A stretch of 64,000 nucleotides of DNA from NCBI RefSeq assembly GCF_010994095.1, contig NZ_WJYO01000003.1:310001-374000 (forward strand). The letters are read 5' to 3'. Numbering within the stretch: position 1 is the stretch's first letter; every line of letters starts with the position of its first letter. Under the pieces are notes generated by a model. The model worked only from the letters and a program-made list of their open reading frames with translations. It did not search any database and was not told the DNA's origin. Below, in pieces: positions 22,988 through 31,868 of this stretch. This DNA is from Mumia xiangluensis. Lineage in GTDB: Bacteria; Actinomycetota; Actinomycetes; Propionibacteriales; Nocardioidaceae. Both the position numbers and the translations under genes were made by a program.

Positions 22988-24100
22988 ATGGCCCTCCGCC
23001 CGCAGGTGGTCGATCGGTCACTGGCGGCGGTCATCGGCGTCGGGGGCTCGATCGAGGCCGTCGCCGGCAGCCACGGGAGCCGCGTCTGGTTGGGCATCGC
23101 AGCGAGCACGATCCTCGCCGTCCCTCTGGCGTGGCGAAGGGTCGCGCCCCTCCTTCCGGTGCTCGTGCTCGCTGGGGTGTTCGTGGCGGTGATCGAGGCG
23201 TCTGGCGAGATCCCGACGTCAGCCGCGATGTTCGTGGCATGGCTGACCGCCTCGTACTCGGTAGCCGCTTTCGGTGACCTCCGCCTGGCGCTGGCGGGGC
23301 TGGCGGTGTCGACGGTGCTGCCCGTGGTGGCGGTGCTCATGGGGGCGCTCGACGAGGACGACCTGCGGCCCGGCGACTTCGCCATCGCGGTGGTTCCGTG
23401 GGCCGCCGGCCGCGCCATCCGCAGCCATCGTGCCCAGTCCGACCGGCTGGCGGAGGCGACGCGGACGCTCGAGGCGGAGCGGGAGGACCATGCTCGTACG
23501 GCGGTCGCGCTCGAGCGTGCCCGGGTCGCCCGAGACGTCCACGACGTCGTTGCCCACACGGTCAGCGCGATCGCGGTCCAGGCGGACGCCGCAGCAGCGG
23601 CGCTTCCCGTAGATCCCGAGGCCGCGTCGCAGCGGCTCGAGCGCATCCAGGCAGCCGCTGCCGCTGCGGTGGACGACCTGCGGACCGTCGTCGGCGGGCT
23701 GCGCCAGAACGACACGGTCGCGCGCCCGCAACCGGGTCTGCAGGATCTCGACGCACTGGTGGACGCGGCCCGCGAGAGCGGCCTCGAGGTCGACGTCACC
23801 GTCACCGTCGACCGGCTGAGCGACGGACGCGCGCTCGCCGTCTACCGGATCGTCCAGGAGGCGCTGACCAACGTCCGCCGCCACGCGAACGCCACGCACG
23901 CGTGGATCGAGGTGTCGCGGTCGGGCCACGGGGTCCACGTCCAGGTGTGCGACGACGGAGTCGGCTGCGACGGGTCGCGGGTCGGGCACGGCCTCACCGG
24001 CATCCGAGAGCGGGCCGAGGCGTACGGCGGCCGGCTCGAGGTCGAGGCCGTCGGTGGCGGCACACGTCTGGTCGCCGTCCTACCGGAGCGGGCCCCGTGA
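22988..24100 (+). CDS. Sensor histidine kinase, NarL/HisKA_3 type
   Basis: 370 residues. An N-terminal membrane domain of about five helices (residues 30-140) lacks a large sensor loop, so the signal is probably sensed in or at the membrane. A short coiled coil (EATRTLEAEREDHARTAVALE) leads to the HisKA_3 dimerisation box RARVARDVHDVVAHTVSAIA with phosphoacceptor His185, then the ATPase domain with YRIVQEALTNVRRHANAT (N box) and DDGVGCDGSRVGHGLTGIRERAEAYGG (G boxes). Overlaps its response regulator by 4 bp (GTGA). Confidence 0.94.
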   Translation: MALRPQVVDRSLAAVIGVGGSIEAVAGSHGSRVWLGIAASTILAVPLAWRRVAPLLPVLVLAGVFVAVIEASGEIPTSAAMFVAWLTASYSVAAFGDLRLALAGLAVSTVLPVVAVLMGALDEDDLRPGDFAIAVVPWAAGRAIRSHRAQSDRLAEATRTLEAEREDHARTAVALERARVARDVHDVVAHTVSAIAVQADAAAAALPVDPEAASQRLERIQAAAAAAVDDLRTVVGGLRQNDTVARPQPGLQDLDALVDAARESGLEVDVTVTVDRLSDGRALAVYRIVQEALTNVRRHANATHAWIEVSRSGHGVHVQVCDDGVGCDGSRVGHGLTGIRERAEAYGGRLEVEAVGGGTRLVAVLPERAP

Positions 24101-24771
24101 TCCGGGTGGCGCTGGTCGACGACCAGGAGCTCGTACGCGACGGCTTCCGCGCGATCCTCGAGCTGGAGCCCGACATCACGGTGGTGGGTGAGGCCGCCGA
24201 CGGTGTCGAGGCGCTGGCGCTGATCCGGGCCACGGCACCGGACGTCGTCCTGCTCGACGTCCGGATGCCTCGGCTCGACGGCATCGGCGTGCTCCGTCGG
24301 CTCTCCGCCACCCCGTCTGCGACGCGGGTCCTCGTGCTCACGACGTTCGACCTCGACGACGACGTCAGCAGCGCGTTCGCCGCTGGAGCGAGCGGCTTCC
24401 TCGTCAAGAACTGCGGACGTGCCGCGCTGGTCGAGGCGGTCCGAGCAGTGGTGACGGGCGACGAGCTGGTGGCCCCGCAGCTCACCCGTCGGCTGATCGA
24501 GCGGTTCATCGCCACGACCGGCAGCACCGTGCCGGACGCGCGTGTCGAGGCCCTCTCGAACCGGGAGCGCGAGGTGCTCGTGCTGATCGCCCGCGGGATG
24601 TCCAACGCGGAGATCGCCGACGCCCTCTTCGTCTCGACCGGCACCGTCAAGACGTACGTGGCCCGCCTGCTGCCGAAGCTGGGGGCGCGCGACCGCCTGC
24701 AGGCCGCCGTCCTGGCGTACGAGCTGGGCCTGGTCCGGCCCGGAGGGCGGGACGTGGCGGGCCTGCGGTGA
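24097..24771 (+). CDS. NarL/FixJ-type response regulator
   Basis: 224 residues. Receiver domain with acidic pocket VDDQE (Asp8, Asp9), phosphoacceptor Asp54 in VVLLDVRMP and conserved Lys104 in GFLVKN; LuxR-type helix-turn-helix at about 155-215 (LSNREREVLVLIARGMSNAEIADALFVSTGTVKTYVARLLPKLG). The GTG start overlaps the kinase stop, so expression is translationally coupled. No transporter gene is adjacent, unlike the second two-component system of the window, so its target is unclear. Confidence 0.95.
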   Translation: MIRVALVDDQELVRDGFRAILELEPDITVVGEAADGVEALALIRATAPDVVLLDVRMPRLDGIGVLRRLSATPSATRVLVLTTFDLDDDVSSAFAAGASGFLVKNCGRAALVEAVRAVVTGDELVAPQLTRRLIERFIATTGSTVPDARVEALSNREREVLVLIARGMSNAEIADALFVSTGTVKTYVARLLPKLGARDRLQAAVLAYELGLVRPGGRDVAGLR

Positions 24772-24779
24772 CGCTCTTG

Positions 24780-24852
24780 TGCCCCCGGCAGGATTCGAAC
24801 CTGCGACACCCGCTTTAGGAGAGCGGTGCTCTATCCCCTGAGCTACGAGGGC
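24780..24852 (-). tRNA. tRNA-Arg (anticodon CCT)
   Basis: The minus strand gives a full cloverleaf: acceptor GCCCTCG with CGGGGGC, D-arm GCTC-AGGGGATA-GAGC, anticodon stem CCGCT/AGCGG with loop CTCCTAA (anticodon CCT, reading AGG), T-arm GCAGG-TTCGAAT-CCTGC, discriminator A. CCA is not encoded. It lies 8 bp past the stop of the response regulator on the other strand. Confidence 0.95.
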
Positions 24853-24878
24853 GCACGGCCCAAGAGTAGCGGGACGTG

Positions 24879-25448
24879 TCACCAGTCGAGCAGCGGCACG
24901 AACCGGTAGGCGCCGTGCTCGGTGACGACGGCGCTTCCGTCGGCGCCACGCACGACCCGCGTCATCACTCCCCGCACCGGCACCACGAGGATGCCGCCGT
25001 CACCGAGCTGCTCGACGAGCGGCGTCGGCAAGGACCTCGCCGCGGCGGAGACGAGCACCCGGTCGTACGGCGCCTCGACCGGCCATCCGAGCACGCCGCG
25101 CTCGGCCAGCTCGACCCTCGCGTGACGAGGATCGAAGCGTCCGAGCGCGGCCGTCGCACGCTCACGAAGCTGCGGCACGATCTCGACACCGACCACGCTC
25201 CCGCTCTCGCCGACCAGGTGCGCGAGCAGCGCCGTCGTCCATCCGGAGCCCGCTCCGACGTCGAGGACGCGCATCCCGGCACCGACCTCGAGGAGCCGCA
25301 GCATCGCCTCGACCGTGTGCGGCTGCGAGTTCGTCTGCCCCCACCCGATCGGCAGCGGCGCATCGATCGCAGCCTGCGCCCGCTGCCCCTCGGGAAGGAA
25401 GTCCTCGCGAGACACAGAAGCCATCGCCGCGCGGATCGGGTCGCTCAT
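24879..25448 (-). CDS. Protein-L-isoaspartate O-methyltransferase family protein
   Basis: 189 residues, SAM-dependent Rossmann methyltransferase of the PCMT family, which starts repair of isoaspartyl damage in aged proteins. Motifs are VSREDFLPEGQRAQA, GWGQTNSQPHTVEAML (family consensus has TIS where TNS stands here), the SAM-binding MRVLDVGAGSGWTTALLA (59-76) and GGILVVPVRG. Somewhat short and missing parts of the usual C-terminus, so a related methyltransferase with another target cannot be excluded. Divergent to the small membrane-protein gene with 22 bp between starts. Confidence 0.87.
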   Translation of the reverse strand: MSDPIRAAMASVSREDFLPEGQRAQAAIDAPLPIGWGQTNSQPHTVEAMLRLLEVGAGMRVLDVGAGSGWTTALLAHLVGESGSVVGVEIVPQLRERATAALGRFDPRHARVELAERGVLGWPVEAPYDRVLVSAAARSLPTPLVEQLGDGGILVVPVRGVMTRVVRGADGSAVVTEHGAYRFVPLLDW

Positions 25449-25470
25449 GCCCTCCAGTATGGTTCGGCCC

Positions 25471-25815
25471 ATGGAAACGCTCCGCCTGATCCTGCTGGCG
25501 CTCCACCTGCTCTCGTGGGCCTTCGTCGTCGGCGCCTGGGCCTCACGGCTCCGCACCCCCGTCCCGGTCGCCAAGGGCGTCTCCCACGCGGCCGCATTCG
25601 CGCTGCTGACTGGACTCCTGCTCGTCGGCGTCCGCGAGATGGACGACCTCGACGTCAACCACGCCAAGATCGGCGTCAAGCTGGTGGTCGCGCTGACCGT
25701 CACCGTCCTCGCCTTCGTCGCGGACCGCAAGGCCGACCGCACGCCGGTCTGGATGGCGCATGCGATCGGCGGCCTCGCCGTCGTCAACGTCCTGATCGCG
25801 GTGCTCTGGCAGTAG
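25471..25815 (+). CDS. Hypothetical four-helix membrane protein
   Basis: 114 residues, four hydrophobic helices: LRLILLALHLLSWAFVVGAWA, GVSHAAAFALLTGLLLVGV, HAKIGVKLVVALTVTVLAFVA and VWMAHAIGGLAVVNVLIAVLW. Histidines in helix 1 and between helices 2 and 3 (DVNHAKIGVK) recall small haem-handling or CopD/YkgB-like membrane proteins, but no metal-binding pair is certain. No family recognised. ATG at 25471 is the first one after the divergent methyltransferase start. Confidence 0.75.
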   Translation: METLRLILLALHLLSWAFVVGAWASRLRTPVPVAKGVSHAAAFALLTGLLLVGVREMDDLDVNHAKIGVKLVVALTVTVLAFVADRKADRTPVWMAHAIGGLAVVNVLIAVLWQ

Positions 25816-25830
25816 CCGGCGCCGCCGAGG

Positions 25831-26346
25831 TCAGACCTCGGACTCCTCGTCGTCCCGCGACGGGGCGTCGAGCTCCTGCTCGTCGAGCGAGGACGCGTCG
25901 TCCTCGACCGAGCCGTACCGGAACCGCGCCACGCTGTAGACGACGAGCGTGAGCGCGATCAGCGACGAGATCATCATGCTGAGCCCCGTGGCCCAGCCGC
26001 TGAACGGCAGCTCGTCACCGAAGGGACCGATCTCCGGGACCTTCGGCCCGACCCACCAGATGACGCCGAACGCCATCACGATGCAGGCACCGAGGACGCT
26101 CAAGGCGATGCGGGGCCAGGTCTCCACCCCGAAGCGGGCGGCGTCGAACGCCTTGACCTTGATCGGCTCGACCCGACGCTCGGCCCACTCGTAGCGGTTC
26201 GACAGCACGGCGAGCCCGGCCACCATCATGAGGAGCCCAGGACCGGGCAGCACCAGTGCTGCCACGCCCGTGACGACGAGCAGCCAACCGACCAGCTCGA
26301 CCCCTGTCGCGCGCACCCACGACGCCAACCCGCGCAGCCACGTCAT
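25831..26346 (-). CDS. PGPGW domain membrane protein (TIGR02611-like)
   Basis: 171 residues. Contains the name-giving stretch VTGVAALVLPGPGLLMMVAGLAVLS in the first pair of helices, the following amphipathic WAERRVEPIKVKAFDAARFG, a third helix (IALSVLGACIVMAFGVIWWVG), a fourth (GLSMMISSLIALTLVVYSVA) and an acidic C-terminal tail (about 145-171, rich in Asp, Glu, Ser). Such proteins are widespread in actinobacteria, function unknown. Convergent with the upstream small gene at a 15-bp gap. Confidence 0.88.
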   Translation of the reverse strand: MTWLRGLASWVRATGVELVGWLLVVTGVAALVLPGPGLLMMVAGLAVLSNRYEWAERRVEPIKVKAFDAARFGVETWPRIALSVLGACIVMAFGVIWWVGPKVPEIGPFGDELPFSGWATGLSMMISSLIALTLVVYSVARFRYGSVEDDASSLDEQELDAPSRDDEESEV

Positions 26347-26416
26347 GCCTGTGTCATCTCCACGAGAACCAGGATGCCAAAACGTGTGAAATCGCGGTGA
26401 TCAGCCCGCGCCTTCG

Positions 26417-28765
26417 TCATGACCGCCGCAGCGACGACGTACGTGCACGCTGCGCCGCCCACCGCACCAGCGTCGCCGGGCTCATCGGGCCACCGAAGTA
26501 GTACCCCTGGAACGAGATGGCCCGGCGGCTCTCGGCGCCACGGTCGGCGAGGACGGCCTCGACCTGTGCGAGCCGCTCGATCCCCTCGACGACCACGCGC
26601 AGGTCGACCGCGGAGGCCATCTCGAGCATCGAGTCGAGGAAGGCGCCGCGGCTCTCGTCGGTGTCGATCTCCCGCGAGAAGATCCGGTCCAGCTTCAGCA
26701 CCTGCACGGGGAGCCGCATCAGCCGCTCCAGCGACGAGAACCCGACGCCGAAGTCGTCGACGGCCAGCACCGCACCGCGCGCGATCAGGTCCTCCATCAC
26801 GCGCGACTCGATCACGTCCTCGCTGATCGACTCGGTCTCCGTGATCTCGAGGGTGAGCGGGTGCGGCGCCAGGACGTCCACGGCGCGCTGGACGCTGGCC
26901 AGGAACTGCGGCGAGCCGAGCTGGCGGGCCGACAGGTTGACGGCGATCGCGGTGTCCGGCTCGAGCGCCTGGTCGAGCTGCTCGCGGTCGTCGCACACCT
27001 GCTCCAGGACGAACCGTCCGATCGCCTCGATCAGGTTGGCCTCCTCGGCGAGCGGGATGAACTCCTCCGGAGACACGACCTCGCCGTCCTCGGTCCACCG
27101 GGCGAGCGCCTCGACCGCGAGGATGCGCTCGTCGTACGCCGCCACGATCGGCTGGTACACGACCCGCAGCCGCCGCTCCTCGATCGCGCGCCTCAGCCGG
27201 TCGGCGAGCTCGAGGGAGCGGACCCGCTCGATGCCCATCGCGTCGCGGTAGACGACGATCCGGTCACGGCCCTCGCGCTTGGCGACGTACATCGCGATGT
27301 CGGCGTTGCGCAGCAGCTGGTCGGCGGAGGTCGAGGTGTCGTCCGTCGACGCGATGCCGATGCTGACGGTGATGTCGATCGTCCGGCTGTCGACCAGGAT
27401 CGGGCGCGCCACGATGGTGCGGACGTCCTCGGCGATCTGCTCGGCGTACTCCGCCGCACCCTCGGGCGAGCCCGCGGGTGGGCCGACCAGGATCGCGAAC
27501 TCGTCACCGCCGAGGCGAGCGACGTGGACGTCGTCGGGGAGCTCGTCGGCCAGCCGTCGAGCGATCGCGATCAAGGCACCGTCCCCGCTGGCGTGGCCGA
27601 ACTGGTCGTTGACCTTCTTGAAGCCGTCGAGGTCGCAGAACAGGATCGCGCACGGAGCGACGTCTCCCTGCGGTCCGCCCGCCATCACTTCGGCCACGGT
27701 CGCCAGGAAGACGGACCGGTTCCGGAGCTTGGTGAGGGGGTCGCGCTGGGCGTTGGCGACCAGGTCGCGATTCATCCGCATGCGTGACAGCGCCTCCTCG
27801 GCCTGCTGGGCGATCGACTCCAACGCCTCGACGTTGCGCAGCGTACTGGCCTGCGGCCCACGCTTGCCCTCGATCACCAGCCAGTAGACGTCGTCGCCGG
27901 AGATGATCAGTCGTCGGAGGTCGGTCGCTTCCGGCAGGTCCGTCCGGAGCCCGGACCCCGGCGACTTGCCGAGCTGACGGGTCCCGGCGTCGAGGACGGC
28001 CAGCACCTGCTTCTCGGTGGCCGCCGAGTGAAGAGCGTTCGCGGTCTCGAAGAGGACGTTCAGCCGGCGAGCGGTCTCGCGCTCCCGCGTCACACCCTTC
28101 GCGGCGATCAGGACGATCGCGAGCGCGGGGACGACCGCCAGCAACGCGGTCGGCGACTCGGTCCGGTAGAGCAGGACCGCCACGTAACCCATCGCCGTCA
28201 CCCCGGCGTACACGGCGTACAGCGTGAGGATCTCGTACGCCCGCGACTCGAGGCTGCCTGCGCCCGGAGGTCCGGCGGCGCGGATCCGCAGGACGGAGGC
28301 GCCGATGTCGACGAGGAAGGCCAGCGTGAACGCGATGACGACGGCCACGACCTCCCGCAGCCCGAACATGCCGTCGTCGAGGACGGCCAGCACCGCGACG
28401 GCGACCGCGCCGGCCACGATCGACCGCGCGGCGTTGAACGGCCGCGAGCCGCGCGCCGCAGGCAGGCACTGCGCCAGGGCGATGCCGACGATCCACAGCA
28501 CCAGCGCGTCCTGCCACTCGAGCGTGAGCGCGAGGAGGACGAGGACGCACGACTCCGTGCCGACGACGAGCCAGTCGTCGTAGCGGTCGAGGTAGAGCGG
28601 CGCCGAGCTGGCGAGCATGATCGCGGGGACCGTGAGAAGCCACCACGGGCTCGGGACGCCGGGGTCGGTCAGCGCGGCGACGATGGTGCAGGCCGTGACC
28701 ACCGCGGCCGCGACGAAGATGCCGACGGTCAGGAGTCGGCTCGCCGGGCGCGGAACGACGGTCAT
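26417..28765 (-). CDS. Membrane-bound GGDEF-EAL protein (cyclic di-GMP turnover)
   Basis: 782 residues. About seven to eight membrane helices fill residues 10-215 (a MASE-like sensor), followed by a linker that could fold as a small GAF-like domain (LFETANALHSAATEKQVLAVLDAG), a diguanylate cyclase domain with intact GGDEF at 419-423, and a phosphodiesterase domain with EAL at 552-554, later VDDFGVGFSSLERLMRLPVQVLKLD and the terminal FQGYYFGGPMSPATL. Both active sites keep their signature residues, so either or both activities are possible. ATG at 28765 is chosen over one 22 codons upstream. It is monocistronic. Confidence 0.93.
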   Translation of the reverse strand: MTVVPRPASRLLTVGIFVAAAVVTACTIVAALTDPGVPSPWWLLTVPAIMLASSAPLYLDRYDDWLVVGTESCVLVLLALTLEWQDALVLWIVGIALAQCLPAARGSRPFNAARSIVAGAVAVAVLAVLDDGMFGLREVVAVVIAFTLAFLVDIGASVLRIRAAGPPGAGSLESRAYEILTLYAVYAGVTAMGYVAVLLYRTESPTALLAVVPALAIVLIAAKGVTRERETARRLNVLFETANALHSAATEKQVLAVLDAGTRQLGKSPGSGLRTDLPEATDLRRLIISGDDVYWLVIEGKRGPQASTLRNVEALESIAQQAEEALSRMRMNRDLVANAQRDPLTKLRNRSVFLATVAEVMAGGPQGDVAPCAILFCDLDGFKKVNDQFGHASGDGALIAIARRLADELPDDVHVARLGGDEFAILVGPPAGSPEGAAEYAEQIAEDVRTIVARPILVDSRTIDITVSIGIASTDDTSTSADQLLRNADIAMYVAKREGRDRIVVYRDAMGIERVRSLELADRLRRAIEERRLRVVYQPIVAAYDERILAVEALARWTEDGEVVSPEEFIPLAEEANLIEAIGRFVLEQVCDDREQLDQALEPDTAIAVNLSARQLGSPQFLASVQRAVDVLAPHPLTLEITETESISEDVIESRVMEDLIARGAVLAVDDFGVGFSSLERLMRLPVQVLKLDRIFSREIDTDESRGAFLDSMLEMASAVDLRVVVEGIERLAQVEAVLADRGAESRRAISFQGYYFGGPMSPATLVRWAAQRARTSSLRRS

Positions 28766-28897
28766 CGGCACGTCCCGTACCCCCCGCACGCGGGACCGCT
28801 TGCCGGGCTCATGCTCCCCATGCAACCGCACACGGTGGTGTGATGGCCATGTTTGTCCATGATTGCCCGACGTCGCCGCCCTAGGACCGGGCGCGCG

Positions 28898-29608
28898 TCA
28901 CGGCCGGGTCACGAAGATGTGGCTCGCTGCGTCGGCGTCGATCTCGGCCGTCTCCCCACCCCGAGCGACGACGACGCCGCCGTCCGGAGCGGACGAGACC
29001 AGGACGTCGTTGCCGGGAAGGACCCCGACCCGCCGCAGGACCGACATCGCGGTCGTGTCCTTCTGGAGCTCCTCGCCGATGCGCCGCACGAGCAGGCGGG
29101 ACGCGTCGCCGTTGGCCGGCAACGCGGCCGTCAGGTGCATGACGCCCTGGCCGAGGAAGTCCTCCTCGGCCACGGAGCGCTCGCCGAGCTCGCCGAGGCC
29201 GGGGATCGGCGTGCCGTACGGGGACTCCGTCGGGTGCTCGAGGAGAGCGACGAGCTTGCGCTCGACCTGCTCGGAGATCACGTGCTCCCAGCGGCACGCC
29301 TCCTCGTGGACGAACTCGATCTCGAGACCGATGACGTCGGTCAGGAGGCGCTCGGCGAGGCGGTGCTTACGCATGACGCGGGTGGCGAGGGCCCGACCGT
29401 GCTCGGACAGCTCGAGGTGGCGGTCGCCCTCGACGGTCAGGAGCCCGTCGCGCTCCATCCGTGCGACGGTCTGGCTGACCGTGGGGCCGCTCTGGTGCAG
29501 GCGCTCGGCGATGCGTGCCCGCAGGGGGATGATCCCTTCTTCCTCGAGCTCGTAGATGGTCCGGAGGTACATCTCGGTGGTGTCGATCAGGTCGCTCACC
29601 TGAGCCAT
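28898..29608 (-). CDS. ideR: Iron-dependent regulator IdeR (DtxR family)
   Basis: 236 residues with all three domains: winged helix (DTTEMYLRTIYELEEEGIIPLRARIAERLHQSGPTVSQTVARMERDGLL), dimerisation/metal domain and a C-terminal SH3-like domain. Metal ligands of mycobacterial IdeR are conserved with a shift of three: His82, Glu86 and His101 for the ancillary site, Met13, Cys105, Glu108 and His109 (HEEACRWEHVIS) for the primary site. In the family, iron-loaded protein represses siderophore and uptake genes and activates storage. The frame open upstream of the ATG is antisense to the photolyase gene and not used. Confidence 0.95.
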   Translation of the reverse strand: MAQVSDLIDTTEMYLRTIYELEEEGIIPLRARIAERLHQSGPTVSQTVARMERDGLLTVEGDRHLELSEHGRALATRVMRKHRLAERLLTDVIGLEIEFVHEEACRWEHVISEQVERKLVALLEHPTESPYGTPIPGLGELGERSVAEEDFLGQGVMHLTAALPANGDASRLLVRRIGEELQKDTTAMSVLRRVGVLPGNDVLVSSAPDGGVVVARGGETAEIDADAASHIFVTRP

Positions 29609-29654
29609 TGTTCCAGATCGGACGAGCACCACACACACCGTGGAAGATGAGGAG

Positions 29655-31001
29655 ATGGCGAGGTCGGTGATGTGGTTCCGCCGGGATCTGCGGCTCCGCG
29701 ACAATCCCGCGCTCCTCGAGGCCGTGGACGCCGGCCCGGACGGCGTCGTACCCCTGTTCGTACTGGACCCACGGCTGTGGGACAGCGCTCCGCCGGCCCG
29801 GCGCGCGTACCTCGCACGGTCGCTGCGGGATCTCTCCGCCCGCCTCGGCGACGTGGGCCTCCACGTCGTGCGCGGTGACCCCGCCGAGGAGGTGGTCCGG
29901 GTCGCTCGCCGCGTCGACGCGGTCAGCGTCCATGTGGCCGCCGAGCACACGCCGTACGGACGCCGTCGGGACCAGGCCGTCGCAGCAGCGCTCGCCGACC
30001 ACACCCTCCCGCTCGTCGCGACCGGCTCCGCGTACGCCGTGTCGCCGGGGCGGGTGCGCAAAGGCGACGGCGGCCGATACCGGGTCTTCACGCCGTTCTA
30101 CGCGACCTGGCTCGAGCACGGCTGGCGCAGCCCAGCCACGGATGCCGGCGTGGTGCCGTGGCTCGCGGCCGGCGGGCGGACCCACCAGGTCCCCGAGGTG
30201 CCGGTCCCCGCCGGGCTCACCCTCCCGACGCCCGGCGAGGACGCGGCGCACGAGCGGTGGCGCGCGTTCGTCGCCCGGGACCTCGACGACTACGGCACGG
30301 CGCGCGACCTCCCGGGGGACGACCGCACGTCGCGGATGTCGGTGCACCTGCGGTGGGGCGAGATCCACCCCCGCACGATGCTCGCCGCACTGGGCCGCGG
30401 CGCCGGCGCGGAGGCGTACCGTCGCGAGCTGGCGTTCCGCGAGTTCTACGCCGACGTGCTGGACCAGCGCCCCGACTCGGCGTGGGACTACTACTCCGCC
30501 CCGTTCGCGGCGATGCAGTACGACAGCCCTGGGAGCGACCTCGTGGCGTGGAAGGAGGGCCGCACGGGCTTCCCCATCGTCGATGCGGGCATGCGTCAGC
30601 TGCTCGCGCAGGGGTGGATGCACAACCGCGTCCGCATGATCGTCGCGAGCTTCCTCGTCAAGGACCTGCACCTCGAGTGGCAGCACGGCGCACGCCACTT
30701 CGCCGAGCACCTGGTCGACTTCGACCTCGCCTCGAACCAGCACGGGTGGCAGTGGGTGGCGGGCTCCGGGACGGACGCGTCGCCGTACTTCCGCGTCTTC
30801 AACCCGGTCGCCCAGGGCAGGAAGTTCGACCCCGACGGCACCTACGTACGCCGCTGGTTGCCCGAGCTCGCCGACGTGCCGACGGCATCGGTGCACGAGC
30901 CGTGGCGGCTGACGCAGCCCCCTGCGGACTACCCGTCCCCGCTGGTCGACCACGCGGACGAGCGCCGTGAGGCCCTGCGACGGTACGAGGCGATCCGCTG
31001 A
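29655..31001 (+). CDS. phr: Deoxyribodipyrimidine photo-lyase
   Basis: 448 residues, class I CPD photolyase/cryptochrome family. N-terminal antenna domain starts SVMWFRRDLRLRDNPAL; the FAD domain shows RMSVHLRWGEIHPRT, FREFYADVLDQRPD, WKEGRTGFPIVDAGMRQLLAQGWMHNRVRMIVASFLVKDL and HGWQWVAGSGTDASPYFRVFNP. Light-driven repair of pyrimidine dimers is the expected role; a cryptochrome is unlikely since no C-terminal extension exists. Divergent from ideR with 46 bp between starts. A GTG five codons upstream (29640) is an alternative start. Confidence 0.95.
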   Translation: MARSVMWFRRDLRLRDNPALLEAVDAGPDGVVPLFVLDPRLWDSAPPARRAYLARSLRDLSARLGDVGLHVVRGDPAEEVVRVARRVDAVSVHVAAEHTPYGRRRDQAVAAALADHTLPLVATGSAYAVSPGRVRKGDGGRYRVFTPFYATWLEHGWRSPATDAGVVPWLAAGGRTHQVPEVPVPAGLTLPTPGEDAAHERWRAFVARDLDDYGTARDLPGDDRTSRMSVHLRWGEIHPRTMLAALGRGAGAEAYRRELAFREFYADVLDQRPDSAWDYYSAPFAAMQYDSPGSDLVAWKEGRTGFPIVDAGMRQLLAQGWMHNRVRMIVASFLVKDLHLEWQHGARHFAEHLVDFDLASNQHGWQWVAGSGTDASPYFRVFNPVAQGRKFDPDGTYVRRWLPELADVPTASVHEPWRLTQPPADYPSPLVDHADERREALRRYEAIR

Positions 31002-31045
31002 CACCCGTGGTCGATTCGTCCGCCGGGCGTGAGAGCGTGGCAGGC

Positions 31046-31771
31046 ATGAGCACGACGACGATCGCCCGGCAGTTCAACGGTCCCGACCACTCCGGCAACG
31101 GTGGTTACGTCGCGGGGCTCGTCGCTGGCCCCGTGGCCGCGGGTGGCGGCGCCGTCACGTCGACCCTGCGGGTCCCGCCGCCGCTCGAGGTCGCGCTCGA
31201 CCTCAGCCTCGACGGGAGCCGATCGGTCCTTGCCGACGGTGCGACCGTGGTCGCCGAGGCGGCCCCGGGTGCGTTCGACGTGGACCCGGCGCCGTTCGTC
31301 GGCGAGGACCTCGCCCGCAAGGGCTTCGAGGCGTACGCGGGCCGCGTCGAGCACCCGTTCCCCCACTGCTTCACGTGCGGGACCGCACGCGCGCCCGGTG
31401 ACGGGCTGCTCGTCTTCACCGGCCCGGTCGACGACCCCACCTATCCCGACACGGTCGCCGCGACGTGGACACCGCACGCAGCGTTCGCCGACACCGACGG
31501 CCACCTCGGCAGCGAGGTCACCTGGGCGGCGATCGACTGCCCGGGAGGGTGGGCCGCCGACATCGACGAGACGCCGATGGTCCTCGGCCGCATGACGGGC
31601 GAGATCCTGTCTCCCGTCAGGGCGGACCACGAGTACGTCGCGGTCGGCACCAGGCGCGGCGTCGACGGCCGCAAGCACCACACCGGGACCGCGCTCTACG
31701 CGCTCGACGGGACGCTCGTCGCACGGGCGGAGCAGACCTGGATCGCGATCGACATCAGCAGCTTCCGCTGA
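31046..31771 (+). CDS. Hot-dog fold-like conserved protein
   Basis: 241 residues, cytoplasmic. It has two similar halves: FNGPDHSGNGGYVAGLVAG with RVPPPLEVALDLSLDG in the first, and HCFTCGTARAPGDGLLVFTGP, TWTPHAAFADTDGHLGSEVTWAAIDCPGGWA and VAVGTRRGVDGRKHHTGTALYALDGTLVARAEQTWIAID in the second; the last pattern resembles double hot-dog thioesterase/dehydratase proteins. The invariant-looking HCFTCG motif is shared by a family I know only as conserved in actinobacteria. Whether it acts on acyl-CoA is not shown. ATG at 31046 starts the MSTTTIARQFNGPDHSG sequence. Confidence 0.72.
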   Translation: MSTTTIARQFNGPDHSGNGGYVAGLVAGPVAAGGGAVTSTLRVPPPLEVALDLSLDGSRSVLADGATVVAEAAPGAFDVDPAPFVGEDLARKGFEAYAGRVEHPFPHCFTCGTARAPGDGLLVFTGPVDDPTYPDTVAATWTPHAAFADTDGHLGSEVTWAAIDCPGGWAADIDETPMVLGRMTGEILSPVRADHEYVAVGTRRGVDGRKHHTGTALYALDGTLVARAEQTWIAIDISSFR

Positions 31772-31868
31772 CCGTCGCAGGTTGCCGCCGACGCCTAGAC
31801 TGGCGGGGTCGTGCTCGCACCGCCGCGGGCCGCGGACTCTGCCGCCGCCCTCCCGGAGGAACTCTCTC

